This document shows, piece after piece, positions 1 to 6,617 of a stretch of DNA of 11,062 nt. This stretch comes from Pseudomonadota bacterium (GTDB lineage: Bacteria > Pseudomonadota > Alphaproteobacteria > Rhodospirillales > 2-02-FULL-58-16). Location of the stretch: the NCBI GenBank assembly GCA_022560215.1, contig JADFTO010000073.1, positions 1-11,062 of the forward strand. Direction: 5' to 3'. Position 1 is the stretch's first letter. Each line of letters opens with the position of its first letter. A program made the position numbers and the translations under genes. The notes under the pieces were generated by a model that was given only the letters and a program-made list of their open reading frames with translations, was not told the DNA's origin and ran no database searches.

Positions 1-1079
1 TCGCCCTGGCCCTGGCCATCCAGAACCTGCTGTGGGGCGCGGCGCTGCCTTTCGCCGGCGCACTGGCGGACCGTTCCGGGCCGTCCCGGGTGATCGCTTT
101 CGGCGCGCTGGCCTACGCGGCCGGCATCTGGGGGATGGCGGAATCGGAATCGGGATTGGCGTTTCAACTGTTCGGCGGGCTGTTGACCGGGATCGGGGTC
201 GCCTTCACGGCGTTCTCCCTGGTGCTCGCGGCCATGGCCAAGGTGGTGGGGCCGGAAAGGAGGTCCCTCGCGCTCGGTCTGGGCACGGCGGCGGGCTCCC
301 TCGGCCAGGCGGTGTTCTCGCCCCTCGGCCAGTCCTTCATCGCGGCCTTCGGCTGGCACGGGGCGCTCATATCCCTTTCGCTCTCAGTGCTGGCGCTGGT
401 CCCGCTCGCCTTCATGCTGTCGGGCCAAAAGGGTGCGGCGGACGAGCCCGAAATAGACCAGTCGTTGATCGAGGCCCTGCGCGAGGCCCGGGGCCACCGG
501 GGCTATCTTCTGCTGACAACGGGCTTTTTCGCCTGCGGCTTCCACGTCGCCTTCATCACCGTTCACTTCCCGGCCTACATCATCGACATCGGCCTTTCGG
601 CGGAGGTCGGGGCCTGGGCCATATCGCTCATCGGCCTGTTCAACATCGTGGGCTCGCTCCTGTCCGGCGCCGCGGGCCAGCGCTGGTCCAAGAAATACGG
701 CCTCAGCTTCATCTACTCCGCCCGCGCCGTGTTGATCACGGTCTTCATGCTGGCGCCGGTCAGCGAGGCGTCCGTCTATGCGTTCTCCGCCGTCTTGGGT
801 ATCCTGTGGCTGTCCACGGTGCCGCTGACCACGGGCATCGTCGCCCAGGTGTTCGGCACCCGCTACATGGCGACGCTGTTCGCCATCGTCTTCTTCTCCC
901 ACCAGGTGGGCAGCTTCCTCGGCGTCTGGCTCGGCGGCTGGATTTACGACGCCACCGGATCGTACGCGCCCATGTGGTGGGCCGGCGTCGCCCTCGGCGT
1001 GGCGGCGGCCGTGGTGCACCTGCCCATCGACGAGAAGCCGCTTGCCCGCTTGCGGCCGGCCTCGGCGTCCGGGGGCTAA
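1..1079 (+). CDS. MFS transporter, 5'-truncated by window edge
   Basis: This is the C-terminal part of a major facilitator superfamily carrier, an inner-membrane secondary transporter. The frame is open from position 3 with no stop, so the true start lies left of the window; 358 residues are visible. A GTG at 90 is inside the protein and should not be taken as the start, because the in-frame sequence before it (QNLLWGAALPFAGALADRSG) is typical transporter sequence. It contains a motif-A-like GALADRSGPSRV loop between two helices. The rest is a run of hydrophobic helices with a hydrophilic central loop near positions 420-500, which would be the usual cytoplasmic loop between the two six-helix halves. 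It ends with a charged tail and TAA. Substrate is not readable from sequence; the style resembles monocarboxylate or oxalate/formate-type MFS carriers, but this is only an impression. Confidence 0.88.
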   Translation, partial: ALALAIQNLLWGAALPFAGALADRSGPSRVIAFGALAYAAGIWGMAESESGLAFQLFGGLLTGIGVAFTAFSLVLAAMAKVVGPERRSLALGLGTAAGSLGQAVFSPLGQSFIAAFGWHGALISLSLSVLALVPLAFMLSGQKGAADEPEIDQSLIEALREARGHRGYLLLTTGFFACGFHVAFITVHFPAYIIDIGLSAEVGAWAISLIGLFNIVGSLLSGAAGQRWSKKYGLSFIYSARAVLITVFMLAPVSEASVYAFSAVLGILWLSTVPLTTGIVAQVFGTRYMATLFAIVFFSHQVGSFLGVWLGGWIYDATGSYAPMWWAGVALGVAAAVVHLPIDEKPLARLRPASASGG

Positions 1080-1170
1080 GGCGGGGGCTGGGAAGCGTTG
1101 GCCGCCGTCCCCCGGCCCGCATGACCCGGATCATTGTCCGAGCCGGCCCGTCGCATTTAAGTTTCTCACG

Positions 1171-1199
1171 TTGACATTTTGATCGCCAGGTGGCATCCG
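1171..1199 (+). promoter_or_regulatory. possible promoter of the antiporter gene
   Basis: A perfect -35 hexamer TTGACA lies at 1171-1176 in the 167-base gap before the antiporter start. Seventeen bases further on, the -10 position (1194-1199, CATCCG) is a poor match. The -35 is convincing only as a word. If it is real, the promoter is weak or activator-dependent. Confidence 0.25.
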
Positions 1200-1234
1200 G
1201 GTGCCAGCGGACGGAAAGGAACGGAACGGCCCAC

Positions 1235-1240
1235 GAGGAG
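1235..1240 (+). promoter_or_regulatory. ribosome binding site deciding the antiporter start
   Basis: GAGGAG at 1235-1240 is followed by two consecutive ATG codons at 1244 and 1247. Spacing is 3 bases to the first and 6 to the second, so 1247 is the better start. The in-frame GTG at 1190 would add 19 polar residues ahead of the first membrane helix and has no comparable site. Confidence 0.7.
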
Positions 1241-1246
1241 CCGATG

Positions 1247-3760
1247 ATGAACGATTTCAACGTCATCGAGCTGGTCGGCACCATCGTCACGCTGCTGCTC
1301 ATCGCGGTGGGGATTGCCGCCCTTACCAAGCGCGTCAAGCTGCCGTTCACCGTGGCCCTGGTCCTGGTCGGCATCCTGCTCAGGCAGTTGACGGATCATG
1401 GGCCAGAATTTCTCGGCCAATTCATCACCCACGAAATCTCGCCCAACGTCATCATGTTCGTCTTCCTGCCGACGTTGCTCTTCGAATCGGCCTTCAACCT
1501 GGACGTCCGCCAGTTGCGCAGCAACCTGCTGGCGGTCCTCGTCCTGGCCATCCCCGGCTTGCTTCTGTCCACCGGCATCATCGGCGTCATGGTGTGGCTG
1601 TTGACCCCCTTCGACCTGGCGTCGTCGCTGCTGCTGGGCTCCATCCTCAGCGCCACCGACCCGGTGGCCGTGATCGCCATCTTCAGGCACCTGGGAGTGC
1701 CCGAGCGCCTGACCATCCTGGTCGAGGGCGAGAGCCTGCTCAACGACGCCACCGCCATCGTCATCGCCCGCATCCTCATGGGCGTCGTCGCGGGCGGGGT
1801 CCTGCTCACGCCCGAGACGGCGCTGGCGAGCGTTGCCGGGTTCTTCACCGTGTTCGTCGGCGGCGCCGTCGTCGGCTGGCTGGCGGCCCTGATCTTCGGC
1901 ACCGTGCTGGGGCGCGTGGAGAGCGACACGTTCATCGAAACCTCGCTCACCACCATCCTCGCCTACATGTCGTTCTTCATCGCCGAGGAGCTGCTCCACG
2001 TCAGCGGCGTCATGGCCACGGTGGCGGCCGGGCTGACCATGGGGAGCTGGGGCCGGGCCAAGATCTCCGGCTCGGTGGCCGACTACATCGAGCACTTCTG
2101 GGAATACATAGCCGGCCTCTGCAACGCGCTCATCTTCCTGATGGTGGGGCTCCGGGTGGAGCTGGCGGCGCTCTACGATTCCCTCCACATCCTGGTCTGG
2201 GTGATCGCCGCCATGCTGCTGGCCCGCGCCGTCGTGATCTTCGGGCTGGTGCCCCTGGTCGGCCTGCTGCCCAAATCGGCGCCGGTCAGCCGCGGCTACC
2301 AGGCCGTCATGTACTGGGGCGGCCTGAGGGGAGCGATCGCGCTCGCCATCGTGCTCAGCCTGACGGACTTCGAGTATGCCGACCTCTTCGTCGCCATCGT
2401 CATGGGCTCGGTGCTGTTCACCCTCCTGGTGCAGGGCCTGACCATAGAGGCCCTGGTCCATCGCCTGGGGCTGGACAAGCCGCCGCTCGCCTACCGCGTC
2501 GGGCGCGCCGAGGGCCTGCTCAACGCCAAGCGCCGGGCGCTGGAGAGAATCCCAGATTTGCAGGGGGGCGGCCTGTTTTCGGCCCCCATCGCCGAACGGC
2601 TGGAGCAGCGTTTGGGCCTGGAAATCAAGGGCCTGCGCGACGACCTGGAAAACCTGCGCCACCGGGAGCTGGAGTCCATCGAGGAGCGGCAACTCCTGTT
2701 CAACCGCGCCTTCGCCGCCGAGAAGACCATCTACTACGAGCTGTTCACCAAGGGGCAGCTGTCGGAACGAGCCTATCGCGACCTCTGCCACGCCGTCGGC
2801 CTGGAGGCGGACGCCATGCGCCAAGGCCTGCCCATGCCCGCCGACCCCCTGCATTTCCAGCAGGACCGGGCGCTCCGCGTCGCCTTCCTCAGGCTGTTCG
2901 ACAAGGCGTTCGGCTTCACCGGGCTGCCGGAGCGCCTGAGGCTTGCCCATGTCGCCCGCGAATACGAGGAATCCTGGGGCCGTTACCAGGGGTGCGCCCG
3001 CATCCTGGACGAGATGGAGACCCTGGTGCTGGCCGCCTCGGCGCCCTCTGGCATCGTCGCCGAGGTGATCAAGAGGTACCGCGCCTGGAAGGACACCGCG
3101 GAGCAGCAGATCGATGCCACCGCCGAACAGTTCCCGGAATTCGTCAACGCCATGCAGGAGCGCCTGGCCAACCGGCTGCTCGTCCACGCCGAGACGGAGA
3201 TCATCGAGAAAGAGGCTCGCGCCGGCTCCATCCCGGGCGGGGTCCGCGATACGGTGCTGGCGGAACTGGCCGGGGAAATCCGCGACCTGCAGGGCGCGGA
3301 CGTGGCCCGGCTGCGCATCGACCCGATGGAGCTCCTGCGCAAGGTGCCCTTCTTCGGCGACACGTCCCGGGACGAGTTCCTCCGGGTCGCGGATAAACTG
3401 CGCCAAAGGACCGTGGCCGCCGGCGAGGCCGTGATCCGCCAGGGCGAGCAGGGCGATTCCCTGTTCCTGATTGCCCGCGGCGTGATCCGGGTGTCGCGCT
3501 CGGGCGAGGGAGGCGAGCATGACTTGGCGACCCTGATCGCCGGCGATTTCTTCGGCGAGATGGCGCTGCTCCACCGCGAGCCCCGTACCGCCACCTGCCG
3601 TTCCGTGACGCCCGCCGCCCTCTACGAACTCAGGCGCCGGGACCTCAACGACGTCATCGGTGTCTGCCCGGGACTGAAGACGGCGCTGGAAGAGGCCGAC
3701 CGGGAGCGCCGCCGTTTGCTCGCCGAGCACGACCGGGAGCAAGGCCCCGGCGGCGTCTGA
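1247..3760 (+). CDS. CPA1-type Na+/H+ antiporter with C-terminal cyclic-nucleotide-binding domain
   Basis: This 837-residue inner-membrane protein should exchange Na+ (or K+) for H+ and so control cytoplasmic pH and sodium. Residues 1 to about 405 form the multi-helix exchanger domain. It has LPTLLFESAFNLD, the ATDP motif at 136-139, the ESLLND motif at 162-167 (the Asn166-Asp167 pair typical of electroneutral CPA1 exchangers, against Asp-Asp in CPA2) and GGLRGA at 358-363. Residues about 410-690 are a long, charged, helix-rich cytoplasmic region that I cannot assign to a domain. Residues about 695-815 are a CNBD: KVPFFGD at the start, then FGEMALLHREPRTA at 769-782, where Glu771 and Arg780 occupy the usual ribose- and phosphate-contacting positions. 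The architecture recalls eukaryotic SLC9C sperm exchangers without the voltage sensor. Ordinary bacterial NhaP proteins are about 400-550 residues. Ligand control by cAMP or cGMP is inference. The gene stands alone and converges on the RraA-family gene 34 bases away. Confidence 0.93.
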   Translation: MNDFNVIELVGTIVTLLLIAVGIAALTKRVKLPFTVALVLVGILLRQLTDHGPEFLGQFITHEISPNVIMFVFLPTLLFESAFNLDVRQLRSNLLAVLVLAIPGLLLSTGIIGVMVWLLTPFDLASSLLLGSILSATDPVAVIAIFRHLGVPERLTILVEGESLLNDATAIVIARILMGVVAGGVLLTPETALASVAGFFTVFVGGAVVGWLAALIFGTVLGRVESDTFIETSLTTILAYMSFFIAEELLHVSGVMATVAAGLTMGSWGRAKISGSVADYIEHFWEYIAGLCNALIFLMVGLRVELAALYDSLHILVWVIAAMLLARAVVIFGLVPLVGLLPKSAPVSRGYQAVMYWGGLRGAIALAIVLSLTDFEYADLFVAIVMGSVLFTLLVQGLTIEALVHRLGLDKPPLAYRVGRAEGLLNAKRRALERIPDLQGGGLFSAPIAERLEQRLGLEIKGLRDDLENLRHRELESIEERQLLFNRAFAAEKTIYYELFTKGQLSERAYRDLCHAVGLEADAMRQGLPMPADPLHFQQDRALRVAFLRLFDKAFGFTGLPERLRLAHVAREYEESWGRYQGCARILDEMETLVLAASAPSGIVAEVIKRYRAWKDTAEQQIDATAEQFPEFVNAMQERLANRLLVHAETEIIEKEARAGSIPGGVRDTVLAELAGEIRDLQGADVARLRIDPMELLRKVPFFGDTSRDEFLRVADKLRQRTVAAGEAVIRQGEQGDSLFLIARGVIRVSRSGEGGEHDLATLIAGDFFGEMALLHREPRTATCRSVTPAALYELRRRDLNDVIGVCPGLKTALEEADRERRRLLAEHDREQGPGGV

Positions 3761-3794
3761 ACGGAATCGACGTTTACCGTGCCCGGGCGGGCTC

Positions 3795-4457
3795 TCAGTC
3801 GATCCATTCGGGGTCGGGCAGCCCCATGCTTGCCGAGGGCAGCTTGCCCGCCGCGATGTCGGCGATGGTGGCGTCTTCCGAGGCGATCTTGGCGGCGGAC
3901 GCCTCCAGCAACCCGGCCTGGCGCGCGAGCGGCACAACCGAGACCCCGTCGTCGTCGCCGATGATCAGGTCGCCGGGCCTGACCGGGCAGCCCCCGCAGG
4001 AGACGGCGCCGTCGATGGTGCCGCCGAACCCCTTGTGGGGGCCCGCGGGCACGATGGCCCGGGCGAAGACCGGGAAGCCCATTTCGCGTATCTCGGCCGC
4101 GTCGCGCACGGCCCCGTCGATGACCAGGCCGCCGATCCCGCGTTCCATGGCGGCCCGGGTCATGAGGCCGCCCCAAATGGCCGTGTCCCCGTAGCCGCCG
4201 GCGGCGACGACCAGGACCTGGCCCGGCTCCACCACGCCTAAGGCCGCGTGGACGGCGGAATTGTCGCCCACCATGCAGGACACGGTGCGGGCCTGCCCGA
4301 CGAGCCGGGTGCCCTCACGGAGCGGCTTGATGGCGCCCGCCATCACCTGCTCCCGGTTCATGCAGTCCGAGACGATGGCCGGCGGGATGCGCTCCCATCG
4401 GGCGATGGTCTCGGGGGGCAGGATCTCGAAGTCCGTTCGGTGGCGCTGGATGGTCAT
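3795..4457 (-). CDS. RraA / HMG-aldolase family protein
   Basis: A 220-residue cytoplasmic protein of the RraA-like fold. The family includes 4-hydroxy-4-methyl-2-oxoglutarate (HMG/CHA) class II aldolases, which cleave to pyruvate with a divalent metal and often decarboxylate oxaloacetate; E. coli RraA instead inhibits RNase E. Older databases misname the family as dimethylmenaquinone methyltransferase. The Gly-rich segment GGYGDTAIWGG is at 87-97. The hallmark DGAVRDAAEIREMGFPVFAR is at 114-133, with the Arg118-Asp119 pair that in known aldolases serves substrate and metal binding. GDLIIGDDDGVSVVP is at 162-176. These catalytic residues favour an enzyme over a pure RNase E regulator. An upstream ATG at 4541 would add 28 low-complexity residues and is rejected in favour of the strong SD. 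No gallate, protocatechuate or phthalate gene is nearby, so the in vivo substrate is open. Confidence 0.88.
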   Translation of the reverse strand: MTIQRHRTDFEILPPETIARWERIPPAIVSDCMNREQVMAGAIKPLREGTRLVGQARTVSCMVGDNSAVHAALGVVEPGQVLVVAAGGYGDTAIWGGLMTRAAMERGIGGLVIDGAVRDAAEIREMGFPVFARAIVPAGPHKGFGGTIDGAVSCGGCPVRPGDLIIGDDDGVSVVPLARQAGLLEASAAKIASEDATIADIAAGKLPSASMGLPDPEWID

Positions 4458-4464
4458 GGGTGCA

Positions 4465-4470
4465 CTCCTT
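4465..4470 (-). promoter_or_regulatory. Shine-Dalgarno of the RraA-family gene
   Basis: On the minus strand AAGGAG stands 7 bases before the ATG at 4457. This is close to ideal and fixes the start against the longer open frame. Confidence 0.85.
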
Positions 4471-4541
4471 GGCGTCCGGGGGTTGGCGAAGGATAACGCC
4501 TCGTCCGCCCCGGCGCCATAAGGGCGGCCAAACCGGTGCAT

Positions 4542-4576
4542 CCCGGCCGGCGTCCTCCCCGCCCATGCCGGCCGGG
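4542..4576. repeat. GC-rich perfect inverted repeat in the divergent intergenic region
   Basis: CCCGGCCGGC at 4542-4551 and GCCGGCCGGG at 4567-4576 are perfect 10-base inverted arms separated by 15 bases. As RNA or extruded DNA this would be a very stable hairpin. It sits between the RraA-family gene and the small cysteine protein, about 85 bases before the former's start codon and 45 before the latter's proposed -10. There is no T-run on either side, so it is not a standard intrinsic terminator. An operator or leader structure is possible. Chance palindromes are more common at this GC content. Confidence 0.7.
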
Positions 4577-4617
4577 GGGCGGGACTGGCGATGAAAAATC
4601 AATCACGGTGACGCCCG

Positions 4618-4626
4618 TGTTATGAT
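4618..4626 (+). promoter_or_regulatory. extended -10 promoter for the small protein / methyltransferase unit
   Basis: TGTTATGAT at 4618-4626 matches the extended -10 pattern TGnTATAAT with one mismatch in the hexamer (TATGAT). No good -35 lies 16-18 bases upstream, which extended -10 promoters can tolerate. The start codon follows 41 bases later, giving a short leader. Confidence 0.45.
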
Positions 4627-4667
4627 CGAGTCGGTGTCGAATTCGGGGCCTGCAGGGAACCTGAACC

Positions 4668-4922
4668 ATGAACGAAAACCCATCATGCCAGAGCTGCCGA
4701 TTCTGGGACCCCAAGTGGAAGTTCAAGAAGGAACAGCGCTATCATCAGGGCACGACCGCCGTCGAGGCCAGCAATCCCCGCCAGACGGAGGGCCTGCGCA
4801 GACAGTCCAACAAGGGGATGTGCCGGCGCTACGCACCCCAGGCGAGCGCCCTGACCTCCGTCTGGATGGAAACCAAGAGCTCGGACTGGTGCGGCGATCA
4901 CCGGCCCATCGAGCCCGCTTGA
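4668..4922 (+). CDS. small four-cysteine protein, possible metal-binding (hypothetical)
   Basis: An 84-residue, mostly polar and basic protein with no signal peptide or membrane segment. Cysteines stand at 7, 10, 52 and 75, with His78 close by: CQSCRFWDP near the N-terminus, GMCRRYAP in the middle and DWCGDHRP near the C-terminus. A CxxC plus two distant Cys, each in a conserved-looking Trp/Arg/Pro context, suggests a zinc-ribbon-like or other metal site. I have a general memory of short bacterial proteins with this CxxCxFW...CRR...WCG pattern and unknown role, but cannot name a family. The start at 4668 has AGGGA 9 bases upstream. The methyltransferase begins 25 bases downstream on the same strand, so the two are probably co-transcribed. 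Function unknown. Confidence 0.75.
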   Translation: MNENPSCQSCRFWDPKWKFKKEQRYHQGTTAVEASNPRQTEGLRRQSNKGMCRRYAPQASALTSVWMETKSSDWCGDHRPIEPA

Positions 4923-4947
4923 GGGCCAGGCCCCAAGCGGTGGCGGG

Positions 4948-5772
4948 ATGAAAACCTGGCGGCGGCTGGGAATGGGGCTGGCCACGGTGCTGGGGCTCGG
5001 GCGGTGGGGGTTCTTCATCCCCTACCGTTACGCAGGCCACCTGCCCAGGGAGCGGCCGCCCTACGACGATAGCGCCTTCGTCGCCGCCCGCAGCGGCTTC
5101 ATCGGCCACATCGCGGCCATGGAGAAATTCGCCGCCGATTTGGAAAGGATCGGCGCGGATGCCCCGCCCCAGCCCCGCTGGGGACAGGACTGGTTCCCCC
5201 GGCTCGACGGCGCCGCGGCCTACGCCATGGTGCGCACCCGCGAGCCCTCGGCGATCGTCGAGGTGGGCTCGGGGCATTCCACCCGCTTCATGGCCCGCGC
5301 CGTCCGCGACGGCGGCCTGCAAACCCGCATCACGGCCATCGACCCGGCCCCCAGGGCGACTATCGGCGGTCTCGGCATCGACGTCATCGAGAGCACCGTT
5401 CAGGAGGCGGGAGATGCCCCCTTTTCCCGTCTCGTTCCGGGCGACGTCCTGAGCATGGATTCGAGCCACGTCCTGATGCCGGGAAGCGACGTGGACTTCC
5501 TGCTCAACCGGGTCCTGCCGTCCCTGGACCCGGGCGTCCTGATCCACATCCACGACGTCTTCCTGCCCGACGACTACCCACCCGAGTGGGCGTGGCGGGG
5601 CTACAACGAACAGCTCGCCGTGGTCCCCTTGATCGGGGGCGGCGCGTACCGGGTCCTGTGGTCCAGCCATTACGTGGCAACCCGCATGGCCAGGGCCCTG
5701 GAAGGGACCGTGCTGTGCCGCCTGGAAATCCCCGAAGGCGCCTTCGAATCCAGTCTCTGGCTCTGCCGCTAG
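4948..5772 (+). CDS. class I SAM-dependent methyltransferase
   Basis: A 274-residue protein with a Rossmann-type methyltransferase core. Motif I is VEVGSGHSTR at 104-113 (SAM-binding glycine loop). The acidic strand-2 residue is Asp132 in ITAIDP. Later come DSSH at 171-174 and IHIHDVFLPDDYP at 199-211, at the motif IV/V positions, resembling the Methyltransf_24 type often found near sugar or surface-polymer genes. The N-terminus has basic residues followed by a hydrophobic stretch (about residues 8-24), which could anchor it to the membrane or be a buried helix. Its acceptor substrate cannot be told. The start at 4948 has only a weak GGCGGG upstream, consistent with translation following the preceding small gene. 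The TAG stop is immediately followed by the hairpin repeat. Confidence 0.85.
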   Translation: MKTWRRLGMGLATVLGLGRWGFFIPYRYAGHLPRERPPYDDSAFVAARSGFIGHIAAMEKFAADLERIGADAPPQPRWGQDWFPRLDGAAAYAMVRTREPSAIVEVGSGHSTRFMARAVRDGGLQTRITAIDPAPRATIGGLGIDVIESTVQEAGDAPFSRLVPGDVLSMDSSHVLMPGSDVDFLLNRVLPSLDPGVLIHIHDVFLPDDYPPEWAWRGYNEQLAVVPLIGGGAYRVLWSSHYVATRMARALEGTVLCRLEIPEGAFESSLWLCR

Positions 5773-5873
5773 AGCGAATTCCATTTACATGGAATCGCGT
5801 CTCAATTCTGCCTTTGGCCGCTCTCGGCCTGCGCCGGCTTATCGCATGTTTCCACTTACGTGGAAAATGCTCT
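5771..5873. repeat. REP-like doublet: two related hairpins with TTAC loops
   Basis: Two imperfect palindromes share one design. The first (5774-5798) has arms ATTCCAT / ATGGAAT around loop TTAC, extended by GCG/CGC past one unpaired A. The second (5844-5870) has arms TTTCCAC / GTGGAAA around the same TTAC loop, extended by GCAT/ATGC past one unpaired G. A smaller GGCCG-CTCT-CGGCC hairpin (5816-5829) lies between them. The whole unit is bounded by AGAGC (5771-5775) and its inverse GCTCT (5869-5873). Such paired hairpins are typical of dispersed intergenic repeats (REP/BIME or MITE-like). It starts inside the stop codon of the methyltransferase and may act as its transcription end or mRNA stabiliser. 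Confidence 0.72.
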
Positions 5874-5977
5874 GAGGGACCGTCACTTTCTCTCAAAACA
5901 CCGTGAACGGGGGTATCCAGGGGGTTTCCCAGGGCCCATTATCATTCCTAGATGCCACCAAAAAGGTTGCAAGCAAT

Positions 5978-6592
5978 ATGTTCACCACAAGAACCCTGCG
6001 AGTCATTGCCGTCGCCGCCCTGGCCCTCGGCCTGGCGGGCGCCGCGGCGGCCCAGCAGTTCGAGATCAAGCGCCATCTCAAGATCGACAATCCGGCCCGG
6101 CTCAAGCCCAGCGAATCCTTGAGCATCTACCAGAGCATCGCCGATGAGTTGTCTCGCGGATACGCCGCCTCCAAGGACAAGACGGCCATGAACTACCGCA
6201 AGTGGCGGCTTTTCAACACGGCGCCCTACCATTCCCTCACCCACGGCAACCGCTACGTCAACAACTACGCCAACGAAAAGTCCTACGGCAAGCCGGGCGC
6301 CGTCATGCCGCCAGGCACCGTCATCGCCAAGGACAGCTTCACCGTCACCGCCGATTCCGCCATTTTCGGCGGGGCGCTGTTCATCATGGAGAAGCTGGCC
6401 CCCGGGGCCAGCCCCGAGACCGGCGACTGGCGCTACGCCATGATCATGCCCGACGGCAGCTTTTTCGGCGACAGCACCGGCGCCAACCCGGGGCAGGTCA
6501 AATTCTGCCACGGCTGCCACAAGGCCAAGGCCGACGACGACTACCTCTATTTCCTGCCCGAGGCCTACCGGGTCAAGTTCCTGGGGAATTAG
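5978..6592 (+). CDS. secreted cytochrome P460 family protein
   Basis: A 204-residue protein with a Sec signal peptide: n-region MFTTRTLRVI, hydrophobic core AVAALALGLA, and an AAAA stretch before QQFEIK, with cleavage near residue 25. The mature domain resembles cytochrome P460: WRLFNTAPYHSLTHGNRYVN at 76-95, MPPGTVIAKDSF at 110-121, GDWRYAMIMPDG at 149-160, and the c-type haem site CHGCH at 177-181 (Cys177, Cys180, His181 as proximal ligand). Family members in ammonia oxidisers oxidise hydroxylamine with a lysine-crosslinked haem; relatives such as cytochrome c'-beta bind NO without the crosslink. I cannot tell which type this is. An in-frame GTG at 5903 has no SD and would bury the signal peptide, so ATG 5978 is chosen. 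It stands alone, 25 bases from the convergent permease gene. Electron partner unknown. Confidence 0.85.
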   Translation: MFTTRTLRVIAVAALALGLAGAAAAQQFEIKRHLKIDNPARLKPSESLSIYQSIADELSRGYAASKDKTAMNYRKWRLFNTAPYHSLTHGNRYVNNYANEKSYGKPGAVMPPGTVIAKDSFTVTADSAIFGGALFIMEKLAPGASPETGDWRYAMIMPDGSFFGDSTGANPGQVKFCHGCHKAKADDDYLYFLPEAYRVKFLGN

Positions 6593-6617
6593 AGTCTTTC
6601 TGGGCTTATTGGCGCGA

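Noticed and set aside
1083..1113. GGGGG/CCCCC pairing after the MFS gene as terminator
   Set aside because: The loop would be 21 bases, the stem only 5 and no T-run follows; at this GC content it is likely chance.
32..1174. 380-codon plus-strand frame over the MFS gene
   Set aside because: Arg/Gly-rich shadow frame without membrane helices; the frame from position 3 gives typical MFS sequence.
3761..3794. Bidirectional terminator between the convergent antiporter and RraA-family genes
   Set aside because: Only 4-base stems (ACGG/CCGT and GCCC/GGGC) without T-runs were found.
1166..3937. 923-codon open frame antisense to the antiporter
   Set aside because: It mirrors the GC-rich codon pattern of the real gene. 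Its product is rich in Gln, Asp, Gly, His and Arg with no recognisable domain, while the plus strand encodes clear antiporter and CNBD motifs.
4458..4541. N-terminal extension of the RraA-family protein to ATG 4541
   Set aside because: The extension lacks family similarity and would place the strong AAGGAG inside the gene.
5940..5945. TATCAT as -10 of the P460 gene
   Set aside because: No -35 at suitable distance (CCAGGG there) and no extended -10; not better than chance.
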